Shown here: one piece after another, positions 1 to 8,769 of the stretch
Numbering within the stretch: position 1 is the stretch's first letter
How the letters are laid out: every line of letters begins with the position of its first letter
Assembly: GCF_014873915.1 (NCBI RefSeq)
Contig: NZ_JADBEJ010000005.1
Coordinates: forward strand, 1,116,001 to 1,180,000
DNA: 64,000 bases
Direction: 5' to 3'
From: Amycolatopsis roodepoortensis
Lineage (GTDB): Bacteria > Actinomycetota > Actinomycetes > Mycobacteriales > Pseudonocardiaceae
Notes under the pieces: model-generated
What the model saw: the letters and a program-made list of their open reading frames with translations, nothing else
Told to the model about the DNA's origin: nothing
Databases searched by the model: none
Translations under genes and position numbers: made by a program

Positions 1-6
1 GATCCC

Positions 7-744
7 TCATGTCAGCACCTTCGCGGGTTCGAGAACGTACGTCGCGTACGCCGCCCGGATCACCGGCTGGGCGACGTTGCGCACGGGGACCCCGCCCGGG
101 CTGACGCCTTGCTCGCTGCCGTAGTGCGCGTGCCCGTGCACGGCGAGCGCCACCTGCGCGTCGTCGATCGGCTCGCACAGCAGGTATGAGCCCAGGAACG
201 GGTGGATCTCCGGCGGTTCGCCGTGCAGGGTGCCGGGGATCGGCGAGTAGTGCGTCAACGCGACGGTCACGTCGGGCGCCTCGTGTTCGAGCCCCTCCAG
301 CGCGGTGCGCAGCCGCTTGGCGGCCGCCATGGTGTGTTCGACGAAATCCTTCATCTCGCGTTCGCCGAACCGGCTCGCGCATTTGCCCGCGAATCCGCCG
401 CCGAAGCCTTTCACGCCGGCGACGCCGAGCCTCCCGCCGTCCAGGTCCACGGTGGTGGCCGAGCCTTCCAGAACGGTGATCCCGGCTTCCTCCAGCAGGC
501 CGCTGACCGCTTCCGCCTGGTCCGAGTGGTAGTCGTGGTTGCCGAGCACCGCGACCACGGGGACGTCGAGCCCGGCGAACTCGTCGGCGACCACCCTGGC
601 CTCTTCGACGCTGCCGTGCCGGGTGAGGTCGCCCGCGAGCAGCAGCACCTCGGCGTGTTCGGCGATGTTGTCCAGTGCCGGCCGCAGCAGGCCTCGGTTG
701 TCCTCCCCGAGGTGGACGTCCCCGACCGCGGCGACCCGGATCAC
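7..744 (-). CDS. Calcineurin-like metallophosphoesterase
   Basis: Metal-dependent phosphoesterase of 245 aa; the substrate cannot be read from sequence. The two-metal site motifs appear in order: GDVHLG (residues 8-13), GDLTRHG (38-44), GNHD (68-71), HYSP and GHAHYG near the C-terminus. I chose the GTG start at 744 because the next residues begin the first beta strand (IRVAAVGDVH) and because it overlaps the stop of the upstream nucleotidyltransferase as GTGA, a sign of translational coupling. The open frame extends further upstream but that part reads as low-complexity Arg-rich shadow sequence. It is the last gene of a three-gene leftward operon. A cytoplasmic location is inferred from the absence of a signal peptide. 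Confidence 0.85.
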   Translation of the reverse strand: MIRVAAVGDVHLGEDNRGLLRPALDNIAEHAEVLLLAGDLTRHGSVEEARVVADEFAGLDVPVVAVLGNHDYHSDQAEAVSGLLEEAGITVLEGSATTVDLDGGRLGVAGVKGFGGGFAGKCASRFGEREMKDFVEHTMAAAKRLRTALEGLEHEAPDVTVALTHYSPIPGTLHGEPPEIHPFLGSYLLCEPIDDAQVALAVHGHAHYGSEQGVSPGGVPVRNVAQPVIRAAYATYVLEPAKVLT

Positions 745-1550
745 CGGATCTCCTCGGCGTGCGACGGCTCGCGGACGTCGGCCGTCCGGATGTCGTCGTG
801 CACCAGTTCGGCCGCGATGTGTTCGCAGACGACCGCCTCGATGTCGGCCTTGCGGTTGGCGCACGGCACCTCACCGCTGAGCCGGACCTGGTCGCCGCGC
901 ACGGTGACGTGCACGCCGAGTTCGGCGGTCCTCGGATCCTCCGCCAGCGCCTTGGTCAGCCTGGCGACCAGGTACTGGGGCGCTTCCTGAGGCATCGGAA
1001 GCTCCTTTCCGTCGATGATGGACAGTGCCGCGAGCAGGGTCAGGAACGACCAGGCGTACGGCGATTCGGCGGTCTCCTCGGCCACGCGGTGCCAGTCGAC
1101 CTGCTCGCGGAGGTCACGGGCGATCCGCAGCAGCGGGCCGAAATCGCAACGGTGCGGGCTGAGCACGAGCGTCTTGTCGACGAGCAGGTCGGTCCCGTTC
1201 AGCACGGGGGCGGCGGTCGCCCCGACCCGCATCAGCGAAGCGCGGTCGAGCATCTCGTCGGTGACCGGCCGGTGGTTGGGCCGGAAGATGAGGTCGACGA
1301 GGCAGTCGCCGTCGTAGACCTTGGTGAGCCAGTCCTCCGGCGGATGCACCCGTCTCAGCCCTGCGGCTTCCAGCGCTTCCGCCGCTTCCTCGATGTCCTC
1401 GTGTTTGAGGAAGAGGTCGACGTCGTGGTCGGACGGCGGGCCGCCCCGCGCGTACACGGCGAGGCCGCCCGCGACGGCGAACCGCACCGATGTTCCGTCC
1501 AAAGTGGACACGACCTTGGTCAGCGTGTGCAGCAGTTCCTTCTCGTTCAC
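741..1550 (-). CDS. Nucleotidyltransferase-fold protein with C-terminal BON-like domain
   Basis: A 269-aa protein. The N-terminal half carries the minimal nucleotidyltransferase signature: GG near residue 28 followed by SDHDVDLFL, the metal-binding D-x-D arrangement seen in aminoglycoside-type and AbiEii-like transferases. The last 60 residues (from about TAELGVHVTVRGDQVRLSGE) look like a BON domain, more usual in envelope proteins. The GTG start at 1550 overlaps the TGA of the epimerase gene (GTGA), and the stop overlaps the phosphoesterase start in the same way. No signal peptide is seen. Substrate and role are unknown; the fusion is my reading of the sequence and would need a profile search. 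Confidence 0.7.
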   Translation of the reverse strand: MNEKELLHTLTKVVSTLDGTSVRFAVAGGLAVYARGGPPSDHDVDLFLKHEDIEEAAEALEAAGLRRVHPPEDWLTKVYDGDCLVDLIFRPNHRPVTDEMLDRASLMRVGATAAPVLNGTDLLVDKTLVLSPHRCDFGPLLRIARDLREQVDWHRVAEETAESPYAWSFLTLLAALSIIDGKELPMPQEAPQYLVARLTKALAEDPRTAELGVHVTVRGDQVRLSGEVPCANRKADIEAVVCEHIAAELVHDDIRTADVREPSHAEEIR

Positions 1551-2602
1551 GGTCGCTCCCCCACCCCGGTGGCCAGCTCGTGCCACCTGCCGACGTCCGG
1601 TTTCAGCGGTTCGGTCGGAAGTCCGTCGCCTTCCCGCAATCCCTTGAGGAACGCTTCGATCGCGTCCTCCGACGAGTATCGCGGCGTCCAGCCCAGCTCT
1701 TCCCTGGCGCGCGTGCAGTCCATCACCGGGAGATGCAGCACGGCGTCGAACAGCCCCGGAGTGGCCGGGATCAGGTGCAGCGACCAAGCCGCGGCGAGGG
1801 CGCGCCGGACCAAGGAGGCCGGGACCTTCACCGGTTTGGCACCGAAGATCCGGGCCAGCGCGCGGGTGTCCAGCACCGGCTCGGCGGCGATGTTGAAGGC
1901 GCCCTTGACGTCCTGGAGCGCGCAACGACGGTAGGCGTCGGCCACGTCTTCGGTGTGCGCGGTCTGGATCCTCAGTTGCGGGATGTCCGGCAGGATCGGC
2001 ACGAGCGAGGGCCGGACGAGCTTGCCGGGCACGAACGGGCCACCGAAAAGGCGGCGCTGTTCGGGTGCCGCGGCCTTCTGGAAGAGGAATCCCGGCCGTA
2101 CCCGCACCACCCGCAGCCGTGGATGGCTCCGGTCGAACGCTTCGAGAACCCTTTCCACATAAGCTTTTTCCCGGGTGTACGCCGCCTTGGGCGAGCCGTG
2201 GGTCGGCCAGTCCTCGGTCACCGGGTGGTCGTCGTCCCGCGGCGAGTACGCCCCGATCGACGAGGCGTAGACCAGTGACGGCACGCGCATCGCCTGCGCG
2301 GCCTCGAACACCCGGATCGAACCCAGCACGTTGGCCCGCCAGGTGACCTCGGGCCGGTGCGTGGGCTGGAACAGCCAGGCCAGGTGGATCACCACGTCGG
2401 CACCGTCGAACACGGCCCGGAGGTCGTCGCGCGCGACGTCGGCGGTGACGAACTCGGTCTTCGGGCTCTCCCAGCGGCTGGGGCGCCTCGCCAGCCCGAC
2501 GATCGAACCGACCTCGGGGTCCGAACCCAGCGCGCGCACCACCGCCGTCCCGACGTTGCCGGTGGCGCCGGTGACCACGATCCGCTTGCCGCTGCTGTTC
2601 AT
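1547..2602 (-). CDS. NAD-dependent epimerase/dehydratase (extended SDR)
   Basis: An extended short-chain dehydrogenase of 351 aa, probably acting on a nucleotide sugar or related carbonyl compound. It shows the Rossmann motif TGATGNVG at residues 11-18 and the catalytic YxxxK as YTREK in the middle of the protein. Within the family it resembles NAD-dependent epimerases of unassigned substrate common in actinomycetes. It is the first gene of the operon with the nucleotidyltransferase and phosphoesterase (two 4-bp overlaps). The ATG at 2602 lies only 9 bp after a stress-sigma-like -10 element (2616-2611) and has no obvious Shine-Dalgarno sequence, so the message may be leaderless. Confidence 0.85.
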   Translation of the reverse strand: MNSSGKRIVVTGATGNVGTAVVRALGSDPEVGSIVGLARRPSRWESPKTEFVTADVARDDLRAVFDGADVVIHLAWLFQPTHRPEVTWRANVLGSIRVFEAAQAMRVPSLVYASSIGAYSPRDDDHPVTEDWPTHGSPKAAYTREKAYVERVLEAFDRSHPRLRVVRVRPGFLFQKAAAPEQRRLFGGPFVPGKLVRPSLVPILPDIPQLRIQTAHTEDVADAYRRCALQDVKGAFNIAAEPVLDTRALARIFGAKPVKVPASLVRRALAAAWSLHLIPATPGLFDAVLHLPVMDCTRAREELGWTPRYSSEDAIEAFLKGLREGDGLPTEPLKPDVGRWHELATGVGERP

Positions 2603-2610
2603 GGGTACGG

Positions 2611-2636
2611 TTACCCGCCGCCGCCCCGGCTTAATC
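2611..2636 (-). promoter_or_regulatory. Predicted SigB/SigF-type promoter of the epimerase operon
   Basis: Read on the minus strand: GATT, 16 bp, GGGTAA. This fits the actinomycete general-stress consensus GNNT-N14-16-GGGTA. The -10 element ends 9 bp before the ATG. This is pattern matching only; no transcription start is known. Confidence 0.45.
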
Positions 2637-3665
2637 AGCGCGGAGCCGCTGGACGAGACGGCGGGCGGGCAGCGCCATCGCCCCCAATCCGATCGACGTG
2701 GTGACCTCGTCGGTGGGCGCCACGAGCAGGTGGTCGATCTCGTCGAGCAACCTGCGGCACCGGTCGAGTTTGTCCGGGTCACCCGAACGGGCCACCTCGG
2801 CGAGTGCTTCGAGCAGGTCGCCGACCACCCCGCGCGCGTGCTCGCCGGGATGCCGGAACGGCTGATCGCTCCGGGCGGCCTCGCTCACGGCGTCGATCAG
2901 CTGGGCGAGCGGCTGCCACAGGGAAATGAGGTTCGCCAGCGGTTCCTCCGGGGTCTCACGCCGTCCGCGCAGGTTCAGATACCGGCCCTCGCGGGTCCAG
3001 CCGATCGCGTCCTCCGCCTCCGCGGCCAGGCTGCGGACGTCCTGCAGGCGGCCGTCGAGGCCATCGGCCGACTCGCCACCGCGGACCAGTTCCGCGGTCT
3101 CGTCGAGGACGTCGGCGATCGCCTCGGCCAGCCGGGAAGTCGCCTCCCGCAGACGCTGGCCGTGCAGCGGGGGCAGGATCACCGCGTTGAGGACCGCGCC
3201 GATCGCCGCGCCCAGCGCCGTTTCCAGCAGCCGGTCGGCGAGCAGGACGGGTTCGGTCGCGTTGCCGTAGGAGATCAGCAGCATGCCGGTGATCCCGACC
3301 CACACTCCCGAATCGCCGAAACCCCGCCACGAGCCGATGAGCAGTCCGACGAAGATGACCAGCCCGAGCGCCACCGTCACCGACGGGATGAGCTGACCGG
3401 CCCCCGCCGCGAGCAGCACCCCCACGCTGACCGCGCCGACCTGCTGCGCCCAGCCGCGCAGGGAGCGGTAGACGGTGGCCTGCACCAGGAACACCGCCGC
3501 GTAAGGAGCGAGGAAGGGTTGCGGCAGCCGCAGCACCGCCGTCGCGACGATCCACGCGATCACCGCCGCGGCCGCGGCCTTCGTGGTCTGGATGAGACTC
3601 CGGCGCTCCTCCCCCGGAACCCGGAACGCCCGGGCGGTCCAGGCGAACGGTGCCGTCCAGCGCAT
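2631..3665 (-). CDS. FUSC-family membrane protein (aromatic acid exporter-like)
   Basis: About 344 aa. The N-terminal half has closely spaced hydrophobic helices (AAAAVIAWIVATAVL, then the VSVGVLLAAGAG, VALGLVIFVGLLIG and GITGMLLISYG segments), matching the half-size FUSC/aromatic-acid-exporter fold; the C-terminal half is a charged, helical cytoplasmic region. The family is linked to export of aromatic acids or other small compounds; the substrate here is unknown. The gene directly follows the aldehyde dehydrogenase with a TGATG junction (ATG at 3665; a GTG at 3668 is the alternative start), so the two are co-transcribed, which might tie export to aldehyde detoxification. Confidence 0.75.
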   Translation of the reverse strand: MRWTAPFAWTARAFRVPGEERRSLIQTTKAAAAAVIAWIVATAVLRLPQPFLAPYAAVFLVQATVYRSLRGWAQQVGAVSVGVLLAAGAGQLIPSVTVALGLVIFVGLLIGSWRGFGDSGVWVGITGMLLISYGNATEPVLLADRLLETALGAAIGAVLNAVILPPLHGQRLREATSRLAEAIADVLDETAELVRGGESADGLDGRLQDVRSLAAEAEDAIGWTREGRYLNLRGRRETPEEPLANLISLWQPLAQLIDAVSEAARSDQPFRHPGEHARGVVGDLLEALAEVARSGDPDKLDRCRRLLDEIDHLLVAPTDEVTTSIGLGAMALPARRLVQRLRAD

Positions 3666-5029
3666 CACGGCCCCGGGGGTGCCAGGTGGACGACCTTCGT
3701 CTGCGTCATCTCGTCGAGCAGTTCGGGCCCGTAGCCGTAGCCGCTGCCGCTGGCACCCCGCGGATGGGCGGCTCCGCCGGGCGCGCCGCCGAAGACGTTG
3801 TTGATCTTCACGGTCCCGACCGGGAGTTCGCGCCAGGCCCGCTGCGCGTGCGCCATCGAGGAGGTCAGCACCGTGGCGGCGAGCCCGTACTCGCCATCGG
3901 CCGCCTGCCCGAGTGCCTGCTCGAAGTCCGCGACCACGGTCACCGGCGCCACCGGGCCGAACGTTTCCTCGCGGAGGATCCGCATCCCGGAGGTACAGCC
4001 GGTGAGGACGGTCGCCGGGTAGAAGGCACCGGGACCGTCCGGCACGACGCCGCCGACCAGCGGGTCGGCACCCTGCGCGATCGCTTCCGCGACCTGGGCG
4101 TGGACCCCTTCGCGGTGACGCCGGTCGACGAGCGGGGCCAGCTCACGGTGGCCCGCCTCGGCGACCAGCGCGGTGAGAAAGGCCTCCGCGACGTCCTGGT
4201 GCACCAGGATCCGTTCGACCGAGACACAGATCTGTCCCGAGTTGGCGAAGGCCCCGGTCGCCGCCTGACCGGCCGCCCAGACGGGATCCACGCCGGCGTC
4301 GACGACGAGCGGATCGTTGCCGCCGTTCTCCAGCAGCGCCTTGGCGCCGGTCTTCGCCGCGCTCGCCGCGATCGAACGACCCGCGACGGTGCTGCCGACG
4401 TGCGCGACGACGTCGACGTCCGCGTGGGCCGCTAGTTCGGCACCGACGCTCCCGTCACCCTGCACGGTCTGCAGCACTCCCTCGGGAAGCGCCTCCGACA
4501 GCACGTTCCCCAGCCAGGCGCCGGTGTGCGGGCAGCGTTCACTCGGCTTGTGCACCACCGTGTTCCCCGTGACCACCGCGGCTCCCAGCAGCCCGCAGGC
4601 CACCGCGACGGGGTCGTTCCACGGCGTCAGCGCGACGACCACGCCCCGGGGTTCCGGCACCATCAGGTCGGTGGCCGACGGATCGCCCAGCAAGGACCGT
4701 CCACGGTGCACCGGCCCCAGTTCGGCGTACTGCTCCAAGGTCCCGGCTCCGGCGAGGACACCTTCTTCGGCCTCGTCGCGGGGCTTGCCGGTCTCGCTCT
4801 CGATGAGGACGGCGAGTTCGCCCGCCCGCTCCCGGAGCGACCTGGCCGCGTCCTTCAGCGCTACCCCGCGTTCGGCCGCCGGCGTGGCGGCCCAGCCCGG
4901 AGCCCGCCTCTTCGCCGTGGCGATGGCCGTTTCGACACCATCGGGGGTCGCCGCCTTCACGCTGCCGACGAGCCTGTCGTCGGCGGGGTCGCGGATCTCC
5001 AGCACGGCAGGCCGGTCCACCGTCGTCAT
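3665..5029 (-). CDS. Aldehyde dehydrogenase family protein
   Basis: An NAD(P)-dependent aldehyde dehydrogenase of 454 aa that would oxidise an aldehyde to its acid. Visible motifs: TPWNDPV in the cofactor domain, KPSER, the general base in LLENGGNDP, the catalytic Cys in ANSGQICVS, and EETFGPV. The base motif is usually ELGGK; ENGGN is a variant found in a side branch of the family, often annotated succinate-semialdehyde-like. The ATG at 5029 has a strong AGGAGG five bases upstream; the longer frame to 5035 is rejected. It is divergent from katE and has its own stress-type promoter, and it leads into the FUSC exporter gene. Confidence 0.88.
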   Translation of the reverse strand: MTTVDRPAVLEIRDPADDRLVGSVKAATPDGVETAIATAKRRAPGWAATPAAERGVALKDAARSLRERAGELAVLIESETGKPRDEAEEGVLAGAGTLEQYAELGPVHRGRSLLGDPSATDLMVPEPRGVVVALTPWNDPVAVACGLLGAAVVTGNTVVHKPSERCPHTGAWLGNVLSEALPEGVLQTVQGDGSVGAELAAHADVDVVAHVGSTVAGRSIAASAAKTGAKALLENGGNDPLVVDAGVDPVWAAGQAATGAFANSGQICVSVERILVHQDVAEAFLTALVAEAGHRELAPLVDRRHREGVHAQVAEAIAQGADPLVGGVVPDGPGAFYPATVLTGCTSGMRILREETFGPVAPVTVVADFEQALGQAADGEYGLAATVLTSSMAHAQRAWRELPVGTVKINNVFGGAPGGAAHPRGASGSGYGYGPELLDEMTQTKVVHLAPPGP

Positions 5030-5060
5030 TCGCACCTCCTCGAAGTTTCCTGCGCGCCGG

Positions 5061-5085
5061 TTACCCGGTGTCGTTTCGCCGAAAC
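5061..5085 (-). promoter_or_regulatory. Predicted stress-sigma promoter for aldehyde dehydrogenase
   Basis: On the minus strand: GTTT, 15 bp, GGGTAA, lying 32 bp before the aldehyde dehydrogenase start. It overlaps the oppositely oriented katE promoter, so the two genes could be induced by the same sigma factor from one short region. Confidence 0.5.
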
Positions 5086-5098
5086 AGTGCCGGGGTAG
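5073..5098 (+). promoter_or_regulatory. Predicted stress-sigma promoter for katE
   Basis: GTTT at 5073-5076, 16 bp, then GGGTAG at 5093-5098, an excellent fit to the SigB/SigF consensus GTTT-N16-GGGTA. Catalases of this type are classical general-stress genes, which supports the call. Confidence 0.6.
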
Positions 5099-5135
5099 CC
5101 GCGAGGGAAACCACCACCGCGAAGGGGCGACACCA

Positions 5136-7241
5136 GTGGCACAGCATCGAGAAGACGCGAAGGACGAACAGCTGGGCGGAAGCCGGGTGGATCCGGAGCA
5201 GTCCGTGCTGACGACGCAGCAGGGTGTCCGCGTCGATCACACGAACGATTCCCTGACCGCGGGATCCCGTGGGCCGACGCTGCTGGAGGACTTCCACGCC
5301 CGCGAGAAGATCACGCATTTCGACCACGAGCGTATCCCCGAACGGGTCGTGCACGCGCGCGGCGCGGGCGCCTACGGCTTCTTCGAGGCCTACGACGACG
5401 CGCTCGCCGACTACACGGTCGCGGAATTCCTCACCAGCGGCGAGAAGATCCCCGTGTTCGTGCGGTTCTCCACCGTCGCGGGATCACGCGGCTCGGCCGA
5501 CACCGTCCGCGACGTCCGCGGTTTCGCGACGAAGTTCTACACCCGCCAGGGCAATTACGACCTCGTCGGCAACAACATGCCGGTGTTCTTCATCCAGGAC
5601 GGCATCAAGTTCCCCGATTTCGTGCACGCGGTCAAACCCGAGCCGCACAACGAGATCCCGCAGGCGCAGTCGGCGCACGACACCTTCTGGGACTTCGTGT
5701 CGCTGCAACCGGAGAGCCTGCACATGGTGCTCTGGCTGATGTCCGATCGCGCACTGCCGCGCAGCTACCGGATGATGCAGGGCTTCGGCGTCCACACGTT
5801 CCGGCTCGTCAACGCCGAGGGCAAGGGCACCTTCGTGAAGTTCCACTGGAAGCCCGTGCTCGGCACGCATTCCCTGATCTGGGACGAATGCCAGAAGATC
5901 GCGGGCAAGGATCCCGACTTCAACCGGCGCGACCTGTGGGACGCCATCGAGTCCGGGCAGTACCCGGAATGGGAGCTCGGCGTCCAGCTGGTGGACGAGG
6001 ACTCCGAGCACGACTTCGACTTCGACCTGCTGGACGCCACGAAGATCATCCCCGAGGAGCAGGTACCGGTGCGGCCGGTCGGGCGGATGGTGCTCGACCG
6101 CAACCCCGACGACTTCTTCGCCGAGACCGAGCAGATCGCCTTCCACACCGCGAACATCGTCCCGGGCATCGACTTCACCAACGATCCGCTGTTGCAGGCA
6201 CGGAACTTCTCGTACCTCGACACGCAGCTGATCCGGCTCGGCGGCCCCAACTTCTCGCAGCTCCCGGTGAACCGGCCGATCGCGCCGGTGCACACTAACC
6301 AGCGCGACGGGCACGGCCAGCAGAACATCCACAAAGGACGGACGAGCTACTTCCCGAACTCGCTCGGCGGCGGCTGCCCGGCGATCGCCGATTCCGGCGT
6401 CTTCCGGCACTACACCGAAGCCGTGGCGGGCCACAAGATCCGGGAGCGCAGCGAGAGCTTCAAGGACTTCTACAGCCAGGCGACACTGTTCTGGAACAGC
6501 ATGTCCTCGGTCGAACGCGAGCATATCGTCGCCGCGTTCCGGTTCGAACTCGGCAAAGTCGAGGACCGGGAGATCCGGGCGCGGACCGTCACCGAGCTCA
6601 ACAACGTCGACCACGACCTGGCGGCACGGGTCGCCGAGGGGATCGGCGTGAGTGTGCCCGCCGCTCCGGCCACACCCCATCACGACCGCACGTCCCCCGC
6701 GCTTTCCCAGCTCAACCAGCCGTCCGTCGCCCCGACCAGCCGGAAGGTCGCGGTGCTCGCGGCCGACGGGGTGGACACGATCGGCGTCCGACGCCTGGTC
6801 GAAGCGCTCACCGAGCAGGGCGCGATCGCCGAGGTCCTCGCACCGACCGAGGCCGAACTCCGGCCCGGCGGTGAAGGAGACCCGCTGCGACCGGACCGGC
6901 AGCTCAACACCATGGCCTCGGTGCTCTACGACGCCGTCGCCGTCCCCTGCGGTCCGGGCGCGATCAACATCCTCGAACGCGACGGGTACGCGGTGCATTT
7001 CGTCGCCGAGGCATACAAGCACGGCAAGCCGGTGGCCGCCTTCGGCTCGGGGTTGGACCTGCTGCGCCGGGCGGGGGTGACGTCGAAGCTGGCCGACGAC
7101 ACCGAGACCGTGATCGACCAGGGCGTCGTGACGACCACGGCGGCCGAGGCGACCCTGCCCGACGGCTTCTTCGCCTCGTTCCTCGCGCAACTGGGCGAAC
7201 ATCGCTCGTGGCTGAGGAAGACCGACGCAATCCCCGCGTGA
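5136..7241 (+). CDS. katE: Large-subunit (HPII/KatE-type) haem catalase with C-terminal flavodoxin-like domain
   Basis: Decomposes hydrogen peroxide. The protein is 701 aa, the size of clade-2 catalases. Seen motifs: the active-site His region VVHARGAGAYGFFE, the active-site Asn in NNMPVFFIQDG, the proximal haem Tyr in NFSYLDTQLIRLGG, and after about residue 530 a DJ-1/PfpI-like domain (KVAVLAADGVDTIGVRRL onward) that is diagnostic of the large subunit. I chose the GTG at 5136 because a GAAGGGG ribosome site precedes it; the longer open frame overlaps the aldehyde dehydrogenase promoter region and is not real. It lies just upstream of the glycosyltransferase pair (16 bp), which may be read through from it. 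Confidence 0.95.
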   Translation: MAQHREDAKDEQLGGSRVDPEQSVLTTQQGVRVDHTNDSLTAGSRGPTLLEDFHAREKITHFDHERIPERVVHARGAGAYGFFEAYDDALADYTVAEFLTSGEKIPVFVRFSTVAGSRGSADTVRDVRGFATKFYTRQGNYDLVGNNMPVFFIQDGIKFPDFVHAVKPEPHNEIPQAQSAHDTFWDFVSLQPESLHMVLWLMSDRALPRSYRMMQGFGVHTFRLVNAEGKGTFVKFHWKPVLGTHSLIWDECQKIAGKDPDFNRRDLWDAIESGQYPEWELGVQLVDEDSEHDFDFDLLDATKIIPEEQVPVRPVGRMVLDRNPDDFFAETEQIAFHTANIVPGIDFTNDPLLQARNFSYLDTQLIRLGGPNFSQLPVNRPIAPVHTNQRDGHGQQNIHKGRTSYFPNSLGGGCPAIADSGVFRHYTEAVAGHKIRERSESFKDFYSQATLFWNSMSSVEREHIVAAFRFELGKVEDREIRARTVTELNNVDHDLAARVAEGIGVSVPAAPATPHHDRTSPALSQLNQPSVAPTSRKVAVLAADGVDTIGVRRLVEALTEQGAIAEVLAPTEAELRPGGEGDPLRPDRQLNTMASVLYDAVAVPCGPGAINILERDGYAVHFVAEAYKHGKPVAAFGSGLDLLRRAGVTSKLADDTETVIDQGVVTTTAAEATLPDGFFASFLAQLGEHRSWLRKTDAIPA

Positions 7242-7257
7242 CCCGGAGTTTGCGGCC

Positions 7258-8769
7258 GTGGCACCCGGGTACCGGAAGAGGGTGAGCGACCTCGACTACA
7301 CGATCGTGATCCCGACGACCGGCCGGGAGAATCTCCACACGCTCCTGGCCGGGATCGAAGCCGCCGGGGAGCCCCGGCCCGCGCGGATCGTCGTCGCCGA
7401 CGACCGGCCCGGCGGCGAGGATCTGCGGCTTCCCCCGTCCAGTACGGAAATCGAAGTGGTCCGCTCCGGCGGACGCGGTCCCGCCGCCGCCCGCAACGCC
7501 GGCTGGCGGCGGGCGGAGACCGAGTGGATCGCCTTTCTCGACGACGACGTGGTGATCGGCTCGGACTGGCCGCGGAAACTCGCCGAAGACCTCGTCCCCC
7601 TCGGGCCGGAGACGGCGGCGTCGCAGGCGCGGCTCGTCGTACCGCTGCCGCCGGACCGCCGTCCGACCGACGACGAACGCGGAACGGCCGGGCTGGAGAC
7701 GGCCAGGTGGATCACCGCCGACATGGCCTACCGCCGGTCCGTGCTCGCCGAGGTCGGCGGCTTCGACGAACGTTTCCCCCGCGCCTACCGGGAGGACTCG
7801 GATCTGGCCTTGCAGGTGGCGAAGGCGGGCTACCTCATCGCGCGGGGTGAACGCGTCACCGTCCATCCCCCCAAACGGTCGGGTCCGCTGGCCAGCCTCC
7901 GCGCGCAGCGGGGCAACGCCGACGACGCGCTCATGCGGCACAAGCACGGTGTCCTGTGGCGGCAGCAGACCGGAGCCGGACACGGTCGCCTCGAACGGCA
8001 CGCGCTGGCCACCGTCAGCGCGGCCGGCGCCGCGGCACTGTTCGCATTGGGCCGTCGTAAGGCCGCCACCGCCGCGGCGGGGCTGTGGGCGGGACTGACC
8101 GCCGAGTTCGCCGCGCGCCGGATCGCACCGGGCCCGCTCACCCCGGGCGAGGTGTCGCGGATGCTCCTGACCAGCGTCCTCATCCCGCCCGCGGCCTGCT
8201 ATCACCGGCTGCGCGGGGAGCTGCGGCACCGCCTGGCCCGGCGGCCGCAGGCCCTGCTGTTCGACCGGGACGACACCCTCATCGTCGACGTGCCCTACCT
8301 CGACGATCCCGACGGCGTCCGTCCCGTGCCCGGTGCCAAGGAACTCCTGCACGGCCTGCGGGCGGCGGGGATCAGGATCGGCGTGGTCAGCAACCAGTCC
8401 GGGGTGGCGAAAGGGCTGATCACGCCGGACCGGCTGGCCGCCGTGAACGGCCGGGTCGAACAGGTCCTCGGCCCGTTCGGCACCTGGCAGGTCTGCGTGC
8501 ACGACGACGGTGACGGCTGCGCCTGCCGCAAACCCGCGCCGGGCCTGGTGCGTCAGGCCGCGGAGGCACTCGGGGTGGACGTCCGCCGCTGTGTGGTCAT
8601 CGGCGACACCGGTGCCGACGTCGACGCCGCCCTGGCGGCCGGCGCCCGCGGCATCCTCATCCCGACCGCGCGGACCCGGCCCGAGGAGATCGACCGCGCC
8701 CGTCGCCGGGCGACCGTCGCGCGAGACCTCGCCGAAGCGGTCCACTTGGCCGTCGCGGGTACTCGATGA
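7258..8769 (+). CDS. Fusion protein: family 2 glycosyltransferase plus HAD-IIIA phosphatase
   Basis: A 503-aa two-domain enzyme. Residues about 13-230 form a GT-A family 2 glycosyltransferase: VIPTTGR, AARNAGWR, FLDDDVV (the DxD equivalent), then GGFDERF and REDSDLALQ. After a helical linker with hydrophobic stretches, residues about 335-495 form a HAD phosphatase related to histidinol-phosphate and heptose-1,7-bisphosphate phosphatases: LFDRDDTLI, VVSNQSGVAKG, the zinc-loop-like CACRKPAPG, and VIGDTGADVDAA. The next gene is a family 9 (heptosyl-type) transferase with an ATGA overlap, so the pair probably makes and transfers an unusual sugar. A GTG at 7282 is an alternative start. Acceptor and donor are unknown. 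Confidence 0.8.
   Translation: MAPGYRKRVSDLDYTIVIPTTGRENLHTLLAGIEAAGEPRPARIVVADDRPGGEDLRLPPSSTEIEVVRSGGRGPAAARNAGWRRAETEWIAFLDDDVVIGSDWPRKLAEDLVPLGPETAASQARLVVPLPPDRRPTDDERGTAGLETARWITADMAYRRSVLAEVGGFDERFPRAYREDSDLALQVAKAGYLIARGERVTVHPPKRSGPLASLRAQRGNADDALMRHKHGVLWRQQTGAGHGRLERHALATVSAAGAAALFALGRRKAATAAAGLWAGLTAEFAARRIAPGPLTPGEVSRMLLTSVLIPPAACYHRLRGELRHRLARRPQALLFDRDDTLIVDVPYLDDPDGVRPVPGAKELLHGLRAAGIRIGVVSNQSGVAKGLITPDRLAAVNGRVEQVLGPFGTWQVCVHDDGDGCACRKPAPGLVRQAAEALGVDVRRCVVIGDTGADVDAALAAGARGILIPTARTRPEEIDRARRRATVARDLAEAVHLAVAGTR

Noticed and set aside
5484..7202. Long open frame antisense to katE (and similar ones over other genes)
   Set aside because: High-GC shadow frame with low-complexity Arg/Gly/His composition and no ribosome site; the plus strand is a textbook catalase.
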